The position numbers and the translations under genes are program-made. A stretch of 64,000 nt of DNA from Trichaptum fuscoviolaceum. Its lineage: Eukaryota; Basidiomycota; Agaricomycetes; Hymenochaetales; Trichaptaceae. The stretch spans positions 1,674,001 through 1,738,000 of the forward strand of contig CAJSYZ010000004.1 in assembly GCA_910574455.1 (NCBI GenBank), read 5' to 3'. This document shows positions 35,061 to 45,031 of the stretch, piece after piece; the first letter of the stretch is position 1; every line of letters starts with the position of its first letter. The notes under the pieces are model-generated. The model ran no database searches and was not told the origin of the DNA. It saw only the letters and a list, made by a program, of their open reading frames with translations.

Positions 35061-36240
35061 CCGGGAGGATGTTGCAAGACGCACACATTTCGATCCAGAG
35101 TTGAGACTGGAGAATGCAGGATAGAGGAAGATTTGGATGACCTGTTTGGAAATGAGGACGAAGAAGCAGATGGGCCACAGCACCAACGGTATGTATGACT
35201 TGACTCTCGGATGCTTGCAATGCTTATTTGCTATGTAACACAGAAGCAGCCTCTTTCAATCCGTTGGACGCAATCAGTTGGACGCAAAAGGTTCGAGACC
35301 CTATCGCAGGAGAGCTACAGCACAGGAAAAATCTGAGAATGAGGAGGGCGAACCAGATGGCTCGTTGTCGACCTGAAGCATGCCGTGCTTTCAATATCAG
35401 CTATACTAACGCCGAGAAGCTCAGATAGCAATGTAAGCAAATGACTTCGTTTAGTATTAGTGTGCTTATTGGGACGATTTAGATTCTTCGACATCCATCA
35501 AGCTTTTGAAGGCGCTGCGCAGCAAATGCCTCTTCAGCGGTGAGGCATGTCCTCGCTATCGCATTCAAACGGCCAATCGCGGGCGCTTTCCCAAAGCCAA
35601 AGCCGAACGCCAAACCGACAAATGAAGGGCCTATCGTCGGACTCGCGCCACCACCATCCAGAACGCTACGGCTACCACCACTAGCACGACGGCAGCGGAC
35701 GAGGCTGCTGTGGACGCATGGATCCGTGAAATCCTTATTGCGGGCTCTCCCACCGTGTCGACGGCGGCTCTTCCTGCTCACCGCGAGCAAAACTCAAAGA
35801 CAGCCGCCCTTCCCGCCTCCGAGATGGCGCCCGGAGCGCCGTTGATGAGTAGGTCATTAGAGGCTGTTCCTGCTGACTGGGAGAACGAGGTGGAAATTCA
35901 GAGATTACTAGACCTTCTTCCAGTGGTTTCATCCAATGGAGATATGAGCAGGCATGGCAGAGGACGACGGACCCGCGGCCATACCCCACACAGCATGGCT
36001 GTCCTGGACTGCGCGGGGGTGGATGCTCTTCCCACTGCTGCTGACTCCACTCTTTTGGTTCGCTCGTCTTACACCGCGCCTTGTAGCCATCGTAGGTTCG
36101 GCTCGGGCAGTTGCGCTCGACGAGGGCGCGGTCGTTGGGCAGGACGGCGATGGGGGCGTGGTTGTACTGTGCGCCGGAGTGGGCTGGGCATGTCTGGGTG
36201 AGCGAGGGCGCAGGCGGGAAGTCGACCTGGGGCTGCTCAG
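35060..36240 (+). pseudogene. Unidentified captured DNA in unit c
   Basis: The plus strand has an acidic piece reading DLDDLFGNEDEEADGPQHQR followed by a splice-like junction near 35190-35245, and later SLEAVPADWENEVEIQRLLD near 35853-35910. The acidic DLFG-type run resembles Leo1-type proteins, but this is too little to name it. A minus-strand frame (35735-36292) contains NDRALVERNCPSRTYDGYKA and may be a second captured piece. No complete gene. Confidence 0.35.
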
Positions 36241-36254
36241 ACGGGTAGGGCAGT

Positions 36255-36460
36255 ACAGGCGCGAGGGTCTGTTGGCCCGCTACTGTGACCACCTGGATCT
36301 ACCTCCCAATTTTGAGGCCATTTGCGGTGATGTGAACAGGCTTTCCCGTAACCAGTGCACTGATGAAAGCCATGGCCTTGTTTCAGTTGCTGGGAGTGAC
36401 TTCTACTTTACATGCCACCTTCTTGGGCAGTCGAAGTTCGCGAAGGATTCAAATGTACAG
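36255..36460 (+). pseudogene. TFIIB fragment, copy 2
   Basis: ARYCDHLDLPPNFEAICGDVN and FYFTCHLLGQSKFAKDSN match the second cyclin repeat of TFIIB (compare RYCNHFRLPPNLRVICGDVN at 30.8 kb). The middle is unrelated sequence, as in an unspliced or rearranged copy. Confidence 0.75.
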
Positions 36461-36528
36461 ATAATAATAGTCTTCTGTATCAAAAAAAGATTTTTTCTTT
36501 CTTTCCGTAACACTTCATACCCATCTCC

Positions 36529-36590
36529 GGGTAGCGGGCTCTGCTGTGAGGAACTCGCAGCCACTAACTGCTTGTTCCCGCGAACCGTAG
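36529..36590 (+). repeat. Nested hairpin repeat copy (variant)
   Basis: GGGTAGCGGG, then GCTGTGAGGAACTCGCAGC. The 3' arm differs, reading CCCGCGAACCGTAGGGTTCGC, which can form its own small stem. Confidence 0.75.
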
Positions 36591-36850
36591 GGTTCGCTTG
36601 GGTACCTTAGAAAAACGCAACTGTCCGGATTCTCTGCGAAAACTGATCCAGTCACGTGAAATTTCTTTTATGGGTAAGCGACTTATAAGTCAACTTTGAT
36701 CACATGCTGATGACAAAGATACGTAGCACCCGAGACACCGCCAGATCAATCCGCCATCGTCGTTCAACGTGTGTCGTCTTTCTTCTCTTTCTTCGGGCTC
36801 ACAAATGGACACTCCTAATGGCCACGCATCCTCGTGAGTTTATACTGATT
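36590..36850 (+). repeat. Leader repeat of unit d (diverged)
   Basis: Holds ACGCAACTGTCC, CAGTCACGTGAAA near 36651, GATGACAAAGATACG, CCGCCATCGTCG and GGGCTCACAAATGGACACTC. It is shared in outline with the other leaders and with the minus-strand unit at 31.5-31.9 kb. Confidence 0.6.
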
Positions 36851-36894
36851 TCTCTTCCATCTATTCTACATGTCCCTAACATTGCTAATATTTT

Positions 36895-38480
36895 GTGTTT
36901 TTGTCGATCTTCTACGACTTGACCTGCCAGGATCTGCCGCCCACCTTTGAACTCCGCTCTTTGCTCTCCTCCTTCAACTCATACTCAATGTCTCCCAAGG
37001 CCGTTCGGTGCGGCTCGCAGCCAGTTTCTATCTCAAGAACACGATCAAACGGCGATGGGAGGATGAGGACTCGCCTTTGGCGGACGCAGAGAAGACGCAG
37101 CTGAAGGGTCAGCTGGTCCCTGCAATGATCGCGCTTTCGAGTCCAGCGGACAAGACATTACGAGCGCAGGTTGCGGAGGCCGTGTCCATTGTCGCAAAGT
37201 ACGATTTCCCCAAGCAATGGCCAGATCTCATCAATCAGCTTGTCTCTTCACTCTCGCCCGACACTGCAAATTATCCAACAAACGTCTCTGTTTTGGAAGC
37301 TGCCCACTCGATCTTCGCGCTTTGGCGTTCTGAAATATGCTCGGACTCGCTCTACACGACAATCAACTTCATTTTGATCCGCTTCTCGGGCACCTTCCTC
37401 CAAATCTTCGAACACACCGCCACCAATCTTCTGAATGGATTGGGAACTGAAGCGATGGCGCAGGCTCAGGTCGTGCTTCTGTCAATCTTCTACGACTTGA
37501 CGTGTTAGGATCTGCCTCCCGCATTTGAAGACTTGCACTCCGCTTTCTTTGGCGCTGCGCAGGGAGTGCTCGCCAAGTTCCTTGCTTGGGACCTCGAGAT
37601 CATGCGCGGTGATCCCAACGATTCGACTCCCTCTTTCCTCACCCAAATCAAAACATCGATCTTCGAGCTCGCCGAGCTCTATATGCATCGATGCCTGGAG
37701 GTCCTCTCATCTTCGAATACTGTGCCAGCATTTGTCACAGTGCTGTGGGGGCTTCTCGGTGGAATCCAGAGATCTGGAATTGCATATGACGGACTGGTCA
37801 GTCAGGGACTACAACGGTCATCCGATCAGGAAACTACAAGGCGACGTTTGCGGAAAGGGAGACGATTAGTGATCAAAGGTGTAGCTGTTCCCAATGTCAC
37901 ATTACGAGGTGCGCAAGCTTCTTCTTTTATCGCGCTCATCTTTTTACTGATATTACCTTAACCTGCAGAACACGTAGTGGAACAATTTGAGGACGATCCT
38001 CTGGAGTACGTCCTAGTCGACCTTTCTTTCGTGGCGTCCTCTTGGTCCATTGGCGGGTTGACTACGGAGGGAACCACGTGGCGACAAGCTGCGGCCAATG
38101 TTCTCCCTGTACTCGTTGCCTCAGGTTTCGAGGCTGAGACAACCGAAGTCCTCTTAACGCTGGTAGGGAACAGACTGGAGGAGTACAACAGGAAGAAGGG
38201 CGACAAGGAGAGTTGGAAGAGGAAGGATGAGAGTGTATACCTGCTCACGGCGGTGGCAACTGTTGGCACAACAGCTCAGGTGTGTGATGCAAATCGTTTA
38301 GGAGGAACCGTGAATAATTTTGTGGATTTATAGCTAGGTGTTACAAGCACGAATGCTCTCGTGGACGTCATGCAGTTCTTCTTGCAACATGTGTACGAGG
38401 ACCTACAAGCCGATGAGAACTCCGTGCATCCAATTCTCCAGGTTGATGTGATTTGCTTTTTGTACCCCTTTCAAAATCAG
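36895..38480 (+). pseudogene. Scrambled CSE1 (exportin-2) copy
   Basis: Contains SVRLAASF-like sequence, FYLKNTIKRRWEDEDSPLAD, QLVPAMIALSSPADKTLRAQ, VSIVAKYDFPKQWPDLINQL, and FSGTFLQIFEHTATNLLNGL up to an in-frame TAG replacing Gln in the TCQDLPP motif near 37507. It then continues GVLAKFLAWDLEIMRGDPND and FEDDPLEYVLVDLSFVASSW. A piece of a later exon (FYDLTCQDLPPTFE, 36907-36950) sits upstream of the N-terminal part, so the order is scrambled. Introns are retained near 37910-37970 and 38280-38335. Non-functional. Confidence 0.85.
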
Positions 38481-38573
38481 GTGTGTAATTATAACATAAT
38501 AGAATTTTGTATGTACAGATGTAAAGAAGAAAAAATGTTTTTTCTCTCTAACAATAACCTCACACTCATCCAC

Positions 38574-38640
38574 GGGTAGCGGGCTCTGCTGTGAGGAACT
38601 CGCAGCCACTAACTGCTTGTTCCCGCTACACCCTAGCGGG
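38574..38640 (+). repeat. Nested hairpin repeat copy
   Basis: GGGTAGCGGG, then GCTGTGAGGAACTCGCAGC, then CCCGCTACACCCTAGCGGG. The last is itself a short stem-loop. Confidence 0.8.
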
Positions 38641-38793
38641 TTCTAATTCCCGCGACCTGTAGAGGTCGCTTGGGTACCTTAGGAAAACGCAACTGTGTCG
38701 ATTCTCTGCGAAAACTGATCCGGTCACGTGAATTGCCTTTATGGGTAATTAACCCTTTCCGGCAGGAGATCCAGTCATGTGATGCACTACCTT

Positions 38794-39000
38794 TCACAGC
38801 AGGTTGTTTCCACGCGACTTTGACTGCAATCCTGCTGTTGCAACGGCGATCCACCCTTCGCAGGTCAATGCCGTGCTGCCCTGCAGTACCTTCGCAATGA
38901 ACAACAGCAGCCCCAGCATCTCCGTGTCTACACCCTGCGGCGGTGCGAATCCGACATTGTCTGTGAGGACATTATCCAGCACTGGTAACCTGGTAGCAAG
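38794..39000 (-). pseudogene. Unidentified coding-like fragment in unit e
   Basis: The minus strand reads DNVLTDNVGFAPPQGVDTEM, then LGLLLFIAKVLQGSTALTCE and GWIAVATAGLQ. It looks protein-like but belongs to no family I recognise. It joins the DUF2370 fragment lying on the other strand. Confidence 0.35.
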
Positions 39001-39089
39001 CAAGCACGACTGTCGCAGGTGCAGGGAGCATTGTACATAGCTGCCAGAAACACGGGGCAAACTGTTCAAGCACAGTTGCAAGGAACGAT

Positions 39090-39580
39090 GGCGGGTCGTA
39101 GGCGGCGGGACTGGGAATGATGGTGTCTTTGCGAATGTCACTGCGAAATCGAGCCTCCTCAGGCCCATAGTGGAAGGTGCGCCTATGCTTCTTTACTTTG
39201 TGGTCTAACAGATTTTGGCTACTTTGCATTCCATATTCAATAGAAGACGGTGTCCATGTTATGCCGGAGGAGACACAGAAGGATACACCACTATCGTACA
39301 CCGCTGCTCAGGCGGATGCTGTTCCGCCGCATTGGGAGACAACAGGCCATGCGCCTTCGTCCTTATCGCCGGGAATGATGCTTCCAGGCAAGCTCTCGAT
39401 TGATGGTCTCGCTCGCAACGGACGCGCTCTTCTCATTTGCTTGGAACATGCTCGTTTCTATTTCCTTCCAATTTGTGGGCTTTCTCCTTACTTACCTCCT
39501 GTTACTACACATGCGGCAAAGCTTGGTGCTCGTGCTGGTCTTGGTTTGACGCTGGTGTGATATGGGTTTGCATTGAGGAC
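39090..39580 (+). pseudogene. DUF2370/Ndfip-like fragment, copy 2
   Basis: Same gene as 33870-34475: NDGVFANVTAKS-type start, EDGVHVMPEETQKD (frame-shifted), HAPSSLSPGMMLPGKLSIDG, CLEHARFYFLPICG as a shifted reading of WNMLVSISFQFVG, and HAAKLGARAGLGLTLV. It ends in a stop near 39560. Confidence 0.7.
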
Positions 39581-39702
39581 AGGCAAGGATGACAAAGGCA
39601 TAGGCACAAATGGTGAATGTGCATAACGGAATAAAGTAAATGATAGCAATAGACTTCTGTATGTATGTAAAAAAAGATAACACTTCCTTCATGCTCATCC
39701 AT

Positions 39703-39736
39703 GGGGAGCGGGCTCTGCTGTGAGTTAACTCACAGC
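39703..39736 (+). repeat. Hairpin repeat copy lacking its closing arm
   Basis: GGGGAGCGGGCTCT and the perfect palindrome GCTGTGAGTTAACTCACAGC (39717-39736) are present. The downstream CCCGCTAC arm is replaced by GCGTACTGAC, which matches (inverted) the sequence near 30363. Confidence 0.75.
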
Positions 39737-39875
39737 CTCTAACTGCTTGTAGCGTACTGACTTGCACCTTTCAAAAGGAAAACCTTATTTATCATGTGAC
39801 TTAAGGTCTGGACCGGTCCTCGGGGAATATAATGATCCGGTGAGTCAACTTCAGTTGACGCCTCGGAACCGAATA

Positions 39876-42560
39876 CTAGTAATGTCTCGGATGTCCCCGA
39901 GAATCGTCTTCCTCACTATGACCTCCTCTTCGTCGCCCTTGCATTCTGCCTCGTCCCCGACTACCACAAACAAGCAGAACAAAAACTATCGATCTATACA
40001 ATCTGGATTTCTTGCTTTCCTCGTTCAACTCATACTCAATGCCTCCCAAGACCATTCGGTGCGACTTGCAGCCAGTGTCTATCTCAAGAACACGATCAAA
40101 CGGCGATGGGAGGGTGAAGACTCACCGTTGGTTGAGGCAGAGAAGACGCAACTAAAGGGTAAGCTGGTCCCTGCAATGATCACGCTTTCGAGTCCAGTGG
40201 ACAAGACATCACGAGCGCAGGTTGCAGAGGCCGTGGCCATTGTTGCAAAGTACGATTTCCCCGAGCAGTGGGCAGATCTCATCGTTCAGCTCGTCTCATC
40301 ACTCTTACCCGACGCTGCAAATTATCCAACAAACATATCTGTTCTCGAAACCGCTCGCTCGATCTTCGCGCCTCAACATGCTCGGACTCGCTCTACACGA
40401 CGATCAACTTTGTTTCGAGCCGCTTCTCGGGCACCTTCCTCCAGAACTTTGAGCTCACCGCCACCAATCTGCTGAATTGGTCGGGAATTAAAGCGATTGC
40501 GCAGGGTCAGTTTGTGCTTTTGTCAATCTTCTACTACTAGTATTTGACGTGTCAGGATCTGCCGCCCACCTTTGAAGGTTTCTTGCTTGGGACCCCGAGA
40601 ACATTCAACATACGCGGTGATCCCGACGATACGACACCCTCTTTCCCCACCCAAATCAAAACTTCGATCTTTGAGCTCATCGAGCTATATCTGCATCGAT
40701 ACCCGGAGGTCCTCACCTTCGAATACCGTACCGGCATTTGTCACGGCACTGTGGAGACTTCTCGGTGGAGGCCAGAGATCAGGAATCGCATATGACGGAC
40801 TGCTCAGCCAGGGACCTATGCTTCCTCAGCACGGTCACCCGGTCAGTAAATTACGAGGCGACGTTTGTGGAGAGGGAGGTGATAAATGTTTTGATCAAAG
40901 GCGTAGTCGTTCCCAATGTCACATTACGAGGTGCGCAAACTTTTTCTTTCATACGCTTGTCTTTTTACTGAAATTATCTCGACCCGCAGAACACGAAGCA
41001 GAGCGATTTGAGCACGATCCTCTGTAGTATGTCCGAGTCGACCTTTCTTTTGCGGCCTCCTCCTCGTCCATCGGCGGCCTGACTGCGGAGGGAACCACGC
41101 GGCGTCAAGCTGCAGCCGATGTCCTTCGTGCGCTCGTTGCCTCAGCTTTCGAGGCTGAGACGACCGAAGTCGTCGTGACGTTGATGGGTAACGGACTGGA
41201 GGAATACAACAGGAAGAAGGGAGTTGAAGAGAGCTGGAAGAGGAAGGGTGAAAGTGTGTACCTGCTCACGGCGGTGGCAACGGTTGGTGCAATATCGCAG
41301 GTGAGTGAAGCTGTTCATTCAGAAGGAATGGTGAATAACATTGGCAATCAATAGCAAGGTGTCACAAACACGAATGCTCTTGTACATGTCGTCCAGTTCT
41401 TTTCACAGCACATATACGAGGACGTACAGGCCGATGAAAACTCAGTGCATCCAATTCTTCAGGTTGACGCGATTCGCTTTTTGTATTCATTCCGAAATCA
41501 GGTGTGTATATCAAACTATCAAGCAAGACGAGCGCTAATCAACTATGCAGCTCACCAAAGAACAACTTCTCTCCGTCCTTCCACTTCTCGTTCGGCATCT
41601 GCGCTCACCGAACTACGTATGCTATACGTACGCAGCGACGACCATTGAGCGGATATTGTTCATCAAGCGCGGTTTATCCTTATTGTGCGTAAATCGCTTG
41701 CTTACGGCGAATATCATCTGAAAGTTTCAGCAGCTTCAACCAGGAAGACATTCGGGAGCTTGCACCCGAAATCATTAACACTTTACTCTCAAAGAAGATT
41801 GAGGCGGGTGGGACGCCGGAAAAAATTGCAGAAAACGACTATCTGATAAAATGTAAGTTTACAATTGTCTCGCGACTATTCTCTCATTAATCATAACTGT
41901 AACAATCCTAGGTGTTATGCGTGTTATTCTGACCGCGCGGTCAGCGATAGCCTCAGACCATGAACGACTGCTTCACCGTCTCGTTGCTATCCTTGCCGCG
42001 ATTTGCAAGAACCCAAGCAATCCGAACTTCGATCAATATATCTTCGAGAGTATATCTGCTTCAATTAGGTGAGGTATCTGAAACTGAAGAACATGCAACA
42101 GCCTCTGATCGTCGACTTATACATTGGTTTACAGTCGGCTCATCGCGTCAAACATTGGCAACATTTGAACAGGCTCTATTTGGTCCATTCACAATCATTT
42201 CACAACAGGACATTGATCGTAAGCAACCTTTTTTTCAGACACCTACAGAAACTAATTCGTCTTTTGTGCAGAATTTATTCTGTGCATCTTCCAAATGCTC
42301 TCGCAGATGCTCGAGCTCCACAATTCTGATGTTCCTCCGGATTACCGCTCCAACCTCCCCTTCCTCCTCCAGTCAGCTTCCTGGGCACAAAAAGGCTCAT
42401 GACCATCCTCGTCCGCCTCTTGCGCCTTCCTCACTCAAGACGCCGTGCAAATGGCGCAGACCGACCAGTTTATGGCCATCCTGGCCGTTGTGCAGCAGAG
42501 ACTCATTTCCATGCGTGGGGTTTCGAGCTAATGCAGAGCGTCGTGAGGTACATACGAGTG
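39876..42560 (+). pseudogene. CSE1: Nearly full-length CSE1 (exportin-2) copy with frameshifts
   Basis: Runs from an N-terminal LAFLVQLILNASQDHSVRL, through YLKNTIKRRWEGEDSPLVEA, VAIVAKYDFPEQWADLIVQL and FSGTFLQNFELTATNLLNW, to YNRKKGVEESWKRKGESVYL, LLSVLPLLVRHLRSPNYVCY, FNQEDIRELAPEIINTLLSK, LLHRLVAILAAICKNPSNPN and LPFLLQSASWAQKG. CSE1 is the karyopherin that returns importin-alpha to the cytosol, about 960 aa, and most of that length is represented. Frameshifts (near 40378 and others) and a stop in the DPLEY motif (DPL-stop at about 41024) disable it. Introns remain, so it is a DNA-level copy. The functional gene should be elsewhere in the genome. Confidence 0.85.
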
Positions 42561-42821
42561 TGATGTTGAAGCCATTAATGAAGAGTGTGGTGAGGATGCT
42601 CTTGACACGGGTGCAGACGGCCCGGACGGACGCGTACGTCTATGACTTAGTCTACTTCTTTGCGTTCATCATGGCAATTCCTGTGGACAGTGTCAGCAGC
42701 AACTATAGAATGCCTTTCTTCCAATTATTAAATAGCTACCATAAATTTTAATCATTATTATATATATATATCATAAATAAAATTTTAATACATCCTCAAT
42801 CTAATGAAATAAGCAAAACCT

Positions 42822-42851
42822 GGGTAGCGGGCTCTGCTGTGCACCCACAGC
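42822..42851 (+). repeat. Outer hairpin repeat, right end of array
   Basis: GGGTAGCGGGCTCT followed by GCTGTGCACCCACAGC, then CGTTCGCAA. It is the inverted counterpart of 29821-29857 and marks the junction with the F3 region. Confidence 0.75.
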
Positions 42852-43065
42852 GTTCGCAATTATTGGTAGCACGTGCTCTTTTATGAGTACTACTAATAGT
42901 AAGATAATGTAAGCATAGTTTAAGTTGCCTTTTCTGTTTGTTTCCGAGCCTGCCAGTGCCAAGTCGCCGACTTCGGACCTACTTTTTTCAACTTCAACTT
43001 GACGAGGACAACTCGCACTCCTCAGGCTTCTCTTCCTCAACACGACGGCCATTCTCTTCTGCGAA

Positions 43066-44601
43066 ATGCAGGTGTATGGCACTGCTGATGACTCTGCATG
43101 GAGGCCATCGTGGAAGGCTCGCGTTAGTGATACAGCCAAAATAGAGTCCTAGTACCGGAAGGCAACACTCAAGGGCGCTTTCAGCTTAACTCTGTTAGAA
43201 ATATGGTGGAGAGACCATGGAACGCTCCTCCAGTCCCATGGATATAGGCTGCATCCTATATTCAGGCTGAGTTGGACTCCGTCGTGGACTACGGCAAATC
43301 TAAATCCTTTCCTGTGCGAGGATGGCCGCCACCTCTCGGTATTTCGTTTCCCTGTTTATTTCTTCAACAATTATCCTAATCAAACACGTAGGCCATTAAC
43401 GATTTTGATGCCTTAAGGCTCGAAGACAATACTATAGTCGCAGTTAAGCGAACGCAGACAGAAAGCCAAGAGTTGTATATTAATACAATGCTTAACACCC
43501 CTGAGTCCTTGGCCGATCCAACGAATCATACTGTGCCTGTCCTTGATCACTTTACAGATGAATCTGATCCTAAAGTTACCTTCCTTATCCATCCCTTGCT
43601 TCGGGAATTTAACAAACCGGAATTTTATGTAGTCTCAGAGATGATAGACTTCATTAAGCAGACATTAGAGGTGCGGACTTTTGTTCATGTTCAACGGACC
43701 AGCAAAATGTATCGTTAGCTTCTTAAACCAGGGCGTTGCGTACATTCACGGCCGCGGTGTTGAACATCGGTAAAGCACTCAAATGCACTTATCAACATAT
43801 CTATGCCCGTCGAGAGATCTGACAAACACAAACATCATGATGGATGGCTATGACCTTTTCCCGTATGGCTTGCATCCCTCGTGGAGGCATATGGTACCAA
43901 ACCGCGCAGAATTTGCCAGGCTGCGTAAGAGAATGGACATCGAATCAGTTAGATATTACTTCATTGATTTTGGTATCTCGTCATACTAATAGAACCTCTC
44001 TTCACCACCGGAAGCTATCGGTACAACCTGTCAAGATCACGATGTACCGGAGCTGTCCGAGTATCGTACCTATAATCCCTTTAAGGTCGATAACTTCACC
44101 CTTGGAAATCAATACAAGAAGTCCTTTCTCAATGTTCGTATTTCGTTCACTCTTTTCGAAACAGTGCTAACCGTCTATCGTCAGAAATTCTCCAATGTTG
44201 AGTTCATTCGACCTCTGGTCGAGGCCATGACCCAACTAGATCCAGATGATCGACCTACTGCCTCTGAGGCATTGAATCTCTTCACGCGCATCGCGGGTCA
44301 GGCAGGGGGCGTCACGATGCTACGGCGCCTACGACCAAGGGAAGAAACGATTGTCCCAAGACTGTTCCGAAATATTTACTCCGCTTACACAATCATAACA
44401 TATCCTCTTCGCCTCCTGATGAGTAAGCGTTTTTAACGAAGTCGAGAATAATTGTCTGAACGTTTTGTTATTGTAGGGAAACATCGAGTTTTCTCTGCCT
44501 TGCTATTTCCTCTGACCGCTGTTTCATTGCTGATCTTCGATGGCCCTCGACGCGCTATGAGACGGGTTAGCATGCTGATCGGAGGTCACGCAAGACTATA
44601 G
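43066..44601 (+). pseudogene. Decayed F-family kinase F3
   Basis: Same plan as F1, F2 and F4, closest to F4. A 3-bp insertion relative to F4 near 43150 makes an in-frame TAG (Glu-Ser-stop-Tyr-Arg-Lys). A second lesion near 43987 changes the conserved SYYEDLSS to SY-stop-stop-NLSS. The hallmark RPRFRPGW has drifted to HPIFRLSW. The later kinase exons, including NVEFIRPLVEAMTQLDPDDR, and the hydrophobic tail to the TAG at 44599 remain open. A K partner is missing; the transposon array ends about 210 bp upstream. Confidence 0.85.
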
Positions 44602-45031
44602 TTTAGTAAACCTGGCAACGATGGCAAGCATCTCTTTCCTACCAGCAATAACCTCCACATTGTCATTATATTCAGCTTTATCTCCGAGCTCGATTTCAAC
44701 GATGATCCTGGATCCTGGTACTTTAGCTTTCTGAGCAAGAGCACACATCTTCATACTCTCTAAAGATGAGAGTTAGTGGAAGAACGGGACCACGTTGTAT
44801 GGAATAAGTATAGATTATAAGCGCATTTGGCCGGGGTGATAACTTAGACCTTCGCGCATTAGCTCAAATATTGATCTCAGCTTTGTGGAATATGTGTAGC
44901 GGAATTGTGTATTTATAGTCCATTTGACCCCATACTAGCATGGAAAGATCCGCGAGGATAAATAATGAAGATGCGCTACAGAAAACTACGATTGTGAAAA
45001 ATGCCAGTCCAGATGGCAGAAATACAGCCCA

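Larger units (their letters stand above)
29830..42851. mobile_element. Array of gene-fragment-bearing elements bounded by nested hairpins
   Basis: About 13 kb containing at least seven copies of one structured repeat (GGGTAGCGGG ... GCTGTGAGTTAACTCACAGC ... CCCGCTACCC). Between copies lie different segments of three host genes: TFIIB, the exportin CSE1 and a DUF2370/Ndfip-like membrane protein. Units left of 32 kb run on the minus strand and units right of 33 kb on the plus strand. Several units share a 5' leader of about 250-370 bp and the same 3' hairpin, so each unit is [leader - captured DNA - hairpin]. The outer hairpins at 29830 and 42822 are inverted copies extended by GCGAACGCTGTGGGTG. 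No transposase is encoded. Shared ends with different contents fit gene-capturing transposons (Helitron- or Pack-type), but the class is unresolved. Confidence 0.6.

Noticed and set aside
35735..36292. 185-codon minus-strand frame as a real gene
   Set aside because: It lies across captured fragments, including TFIIB sequence on the other strand, ends arbitrarily, and shows no known domain. It is at most a piece of captured DNA.
41960..42751. 263-codon plus-strand frame as a separate gene
   Set aside because: It is an out-of-frame reading through the C-terminal exons and introns of the CSE1 copy.
29830..42851. Integron- or CRISPR-like array, because structured repeats separate gene pieces
   Set aside because: Units are kilobase-sized fragments of eukaryotic genes with introns; there are no cas genes, spacers or tyrosine integrase. 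A gene-capturing transposon family explains it better.
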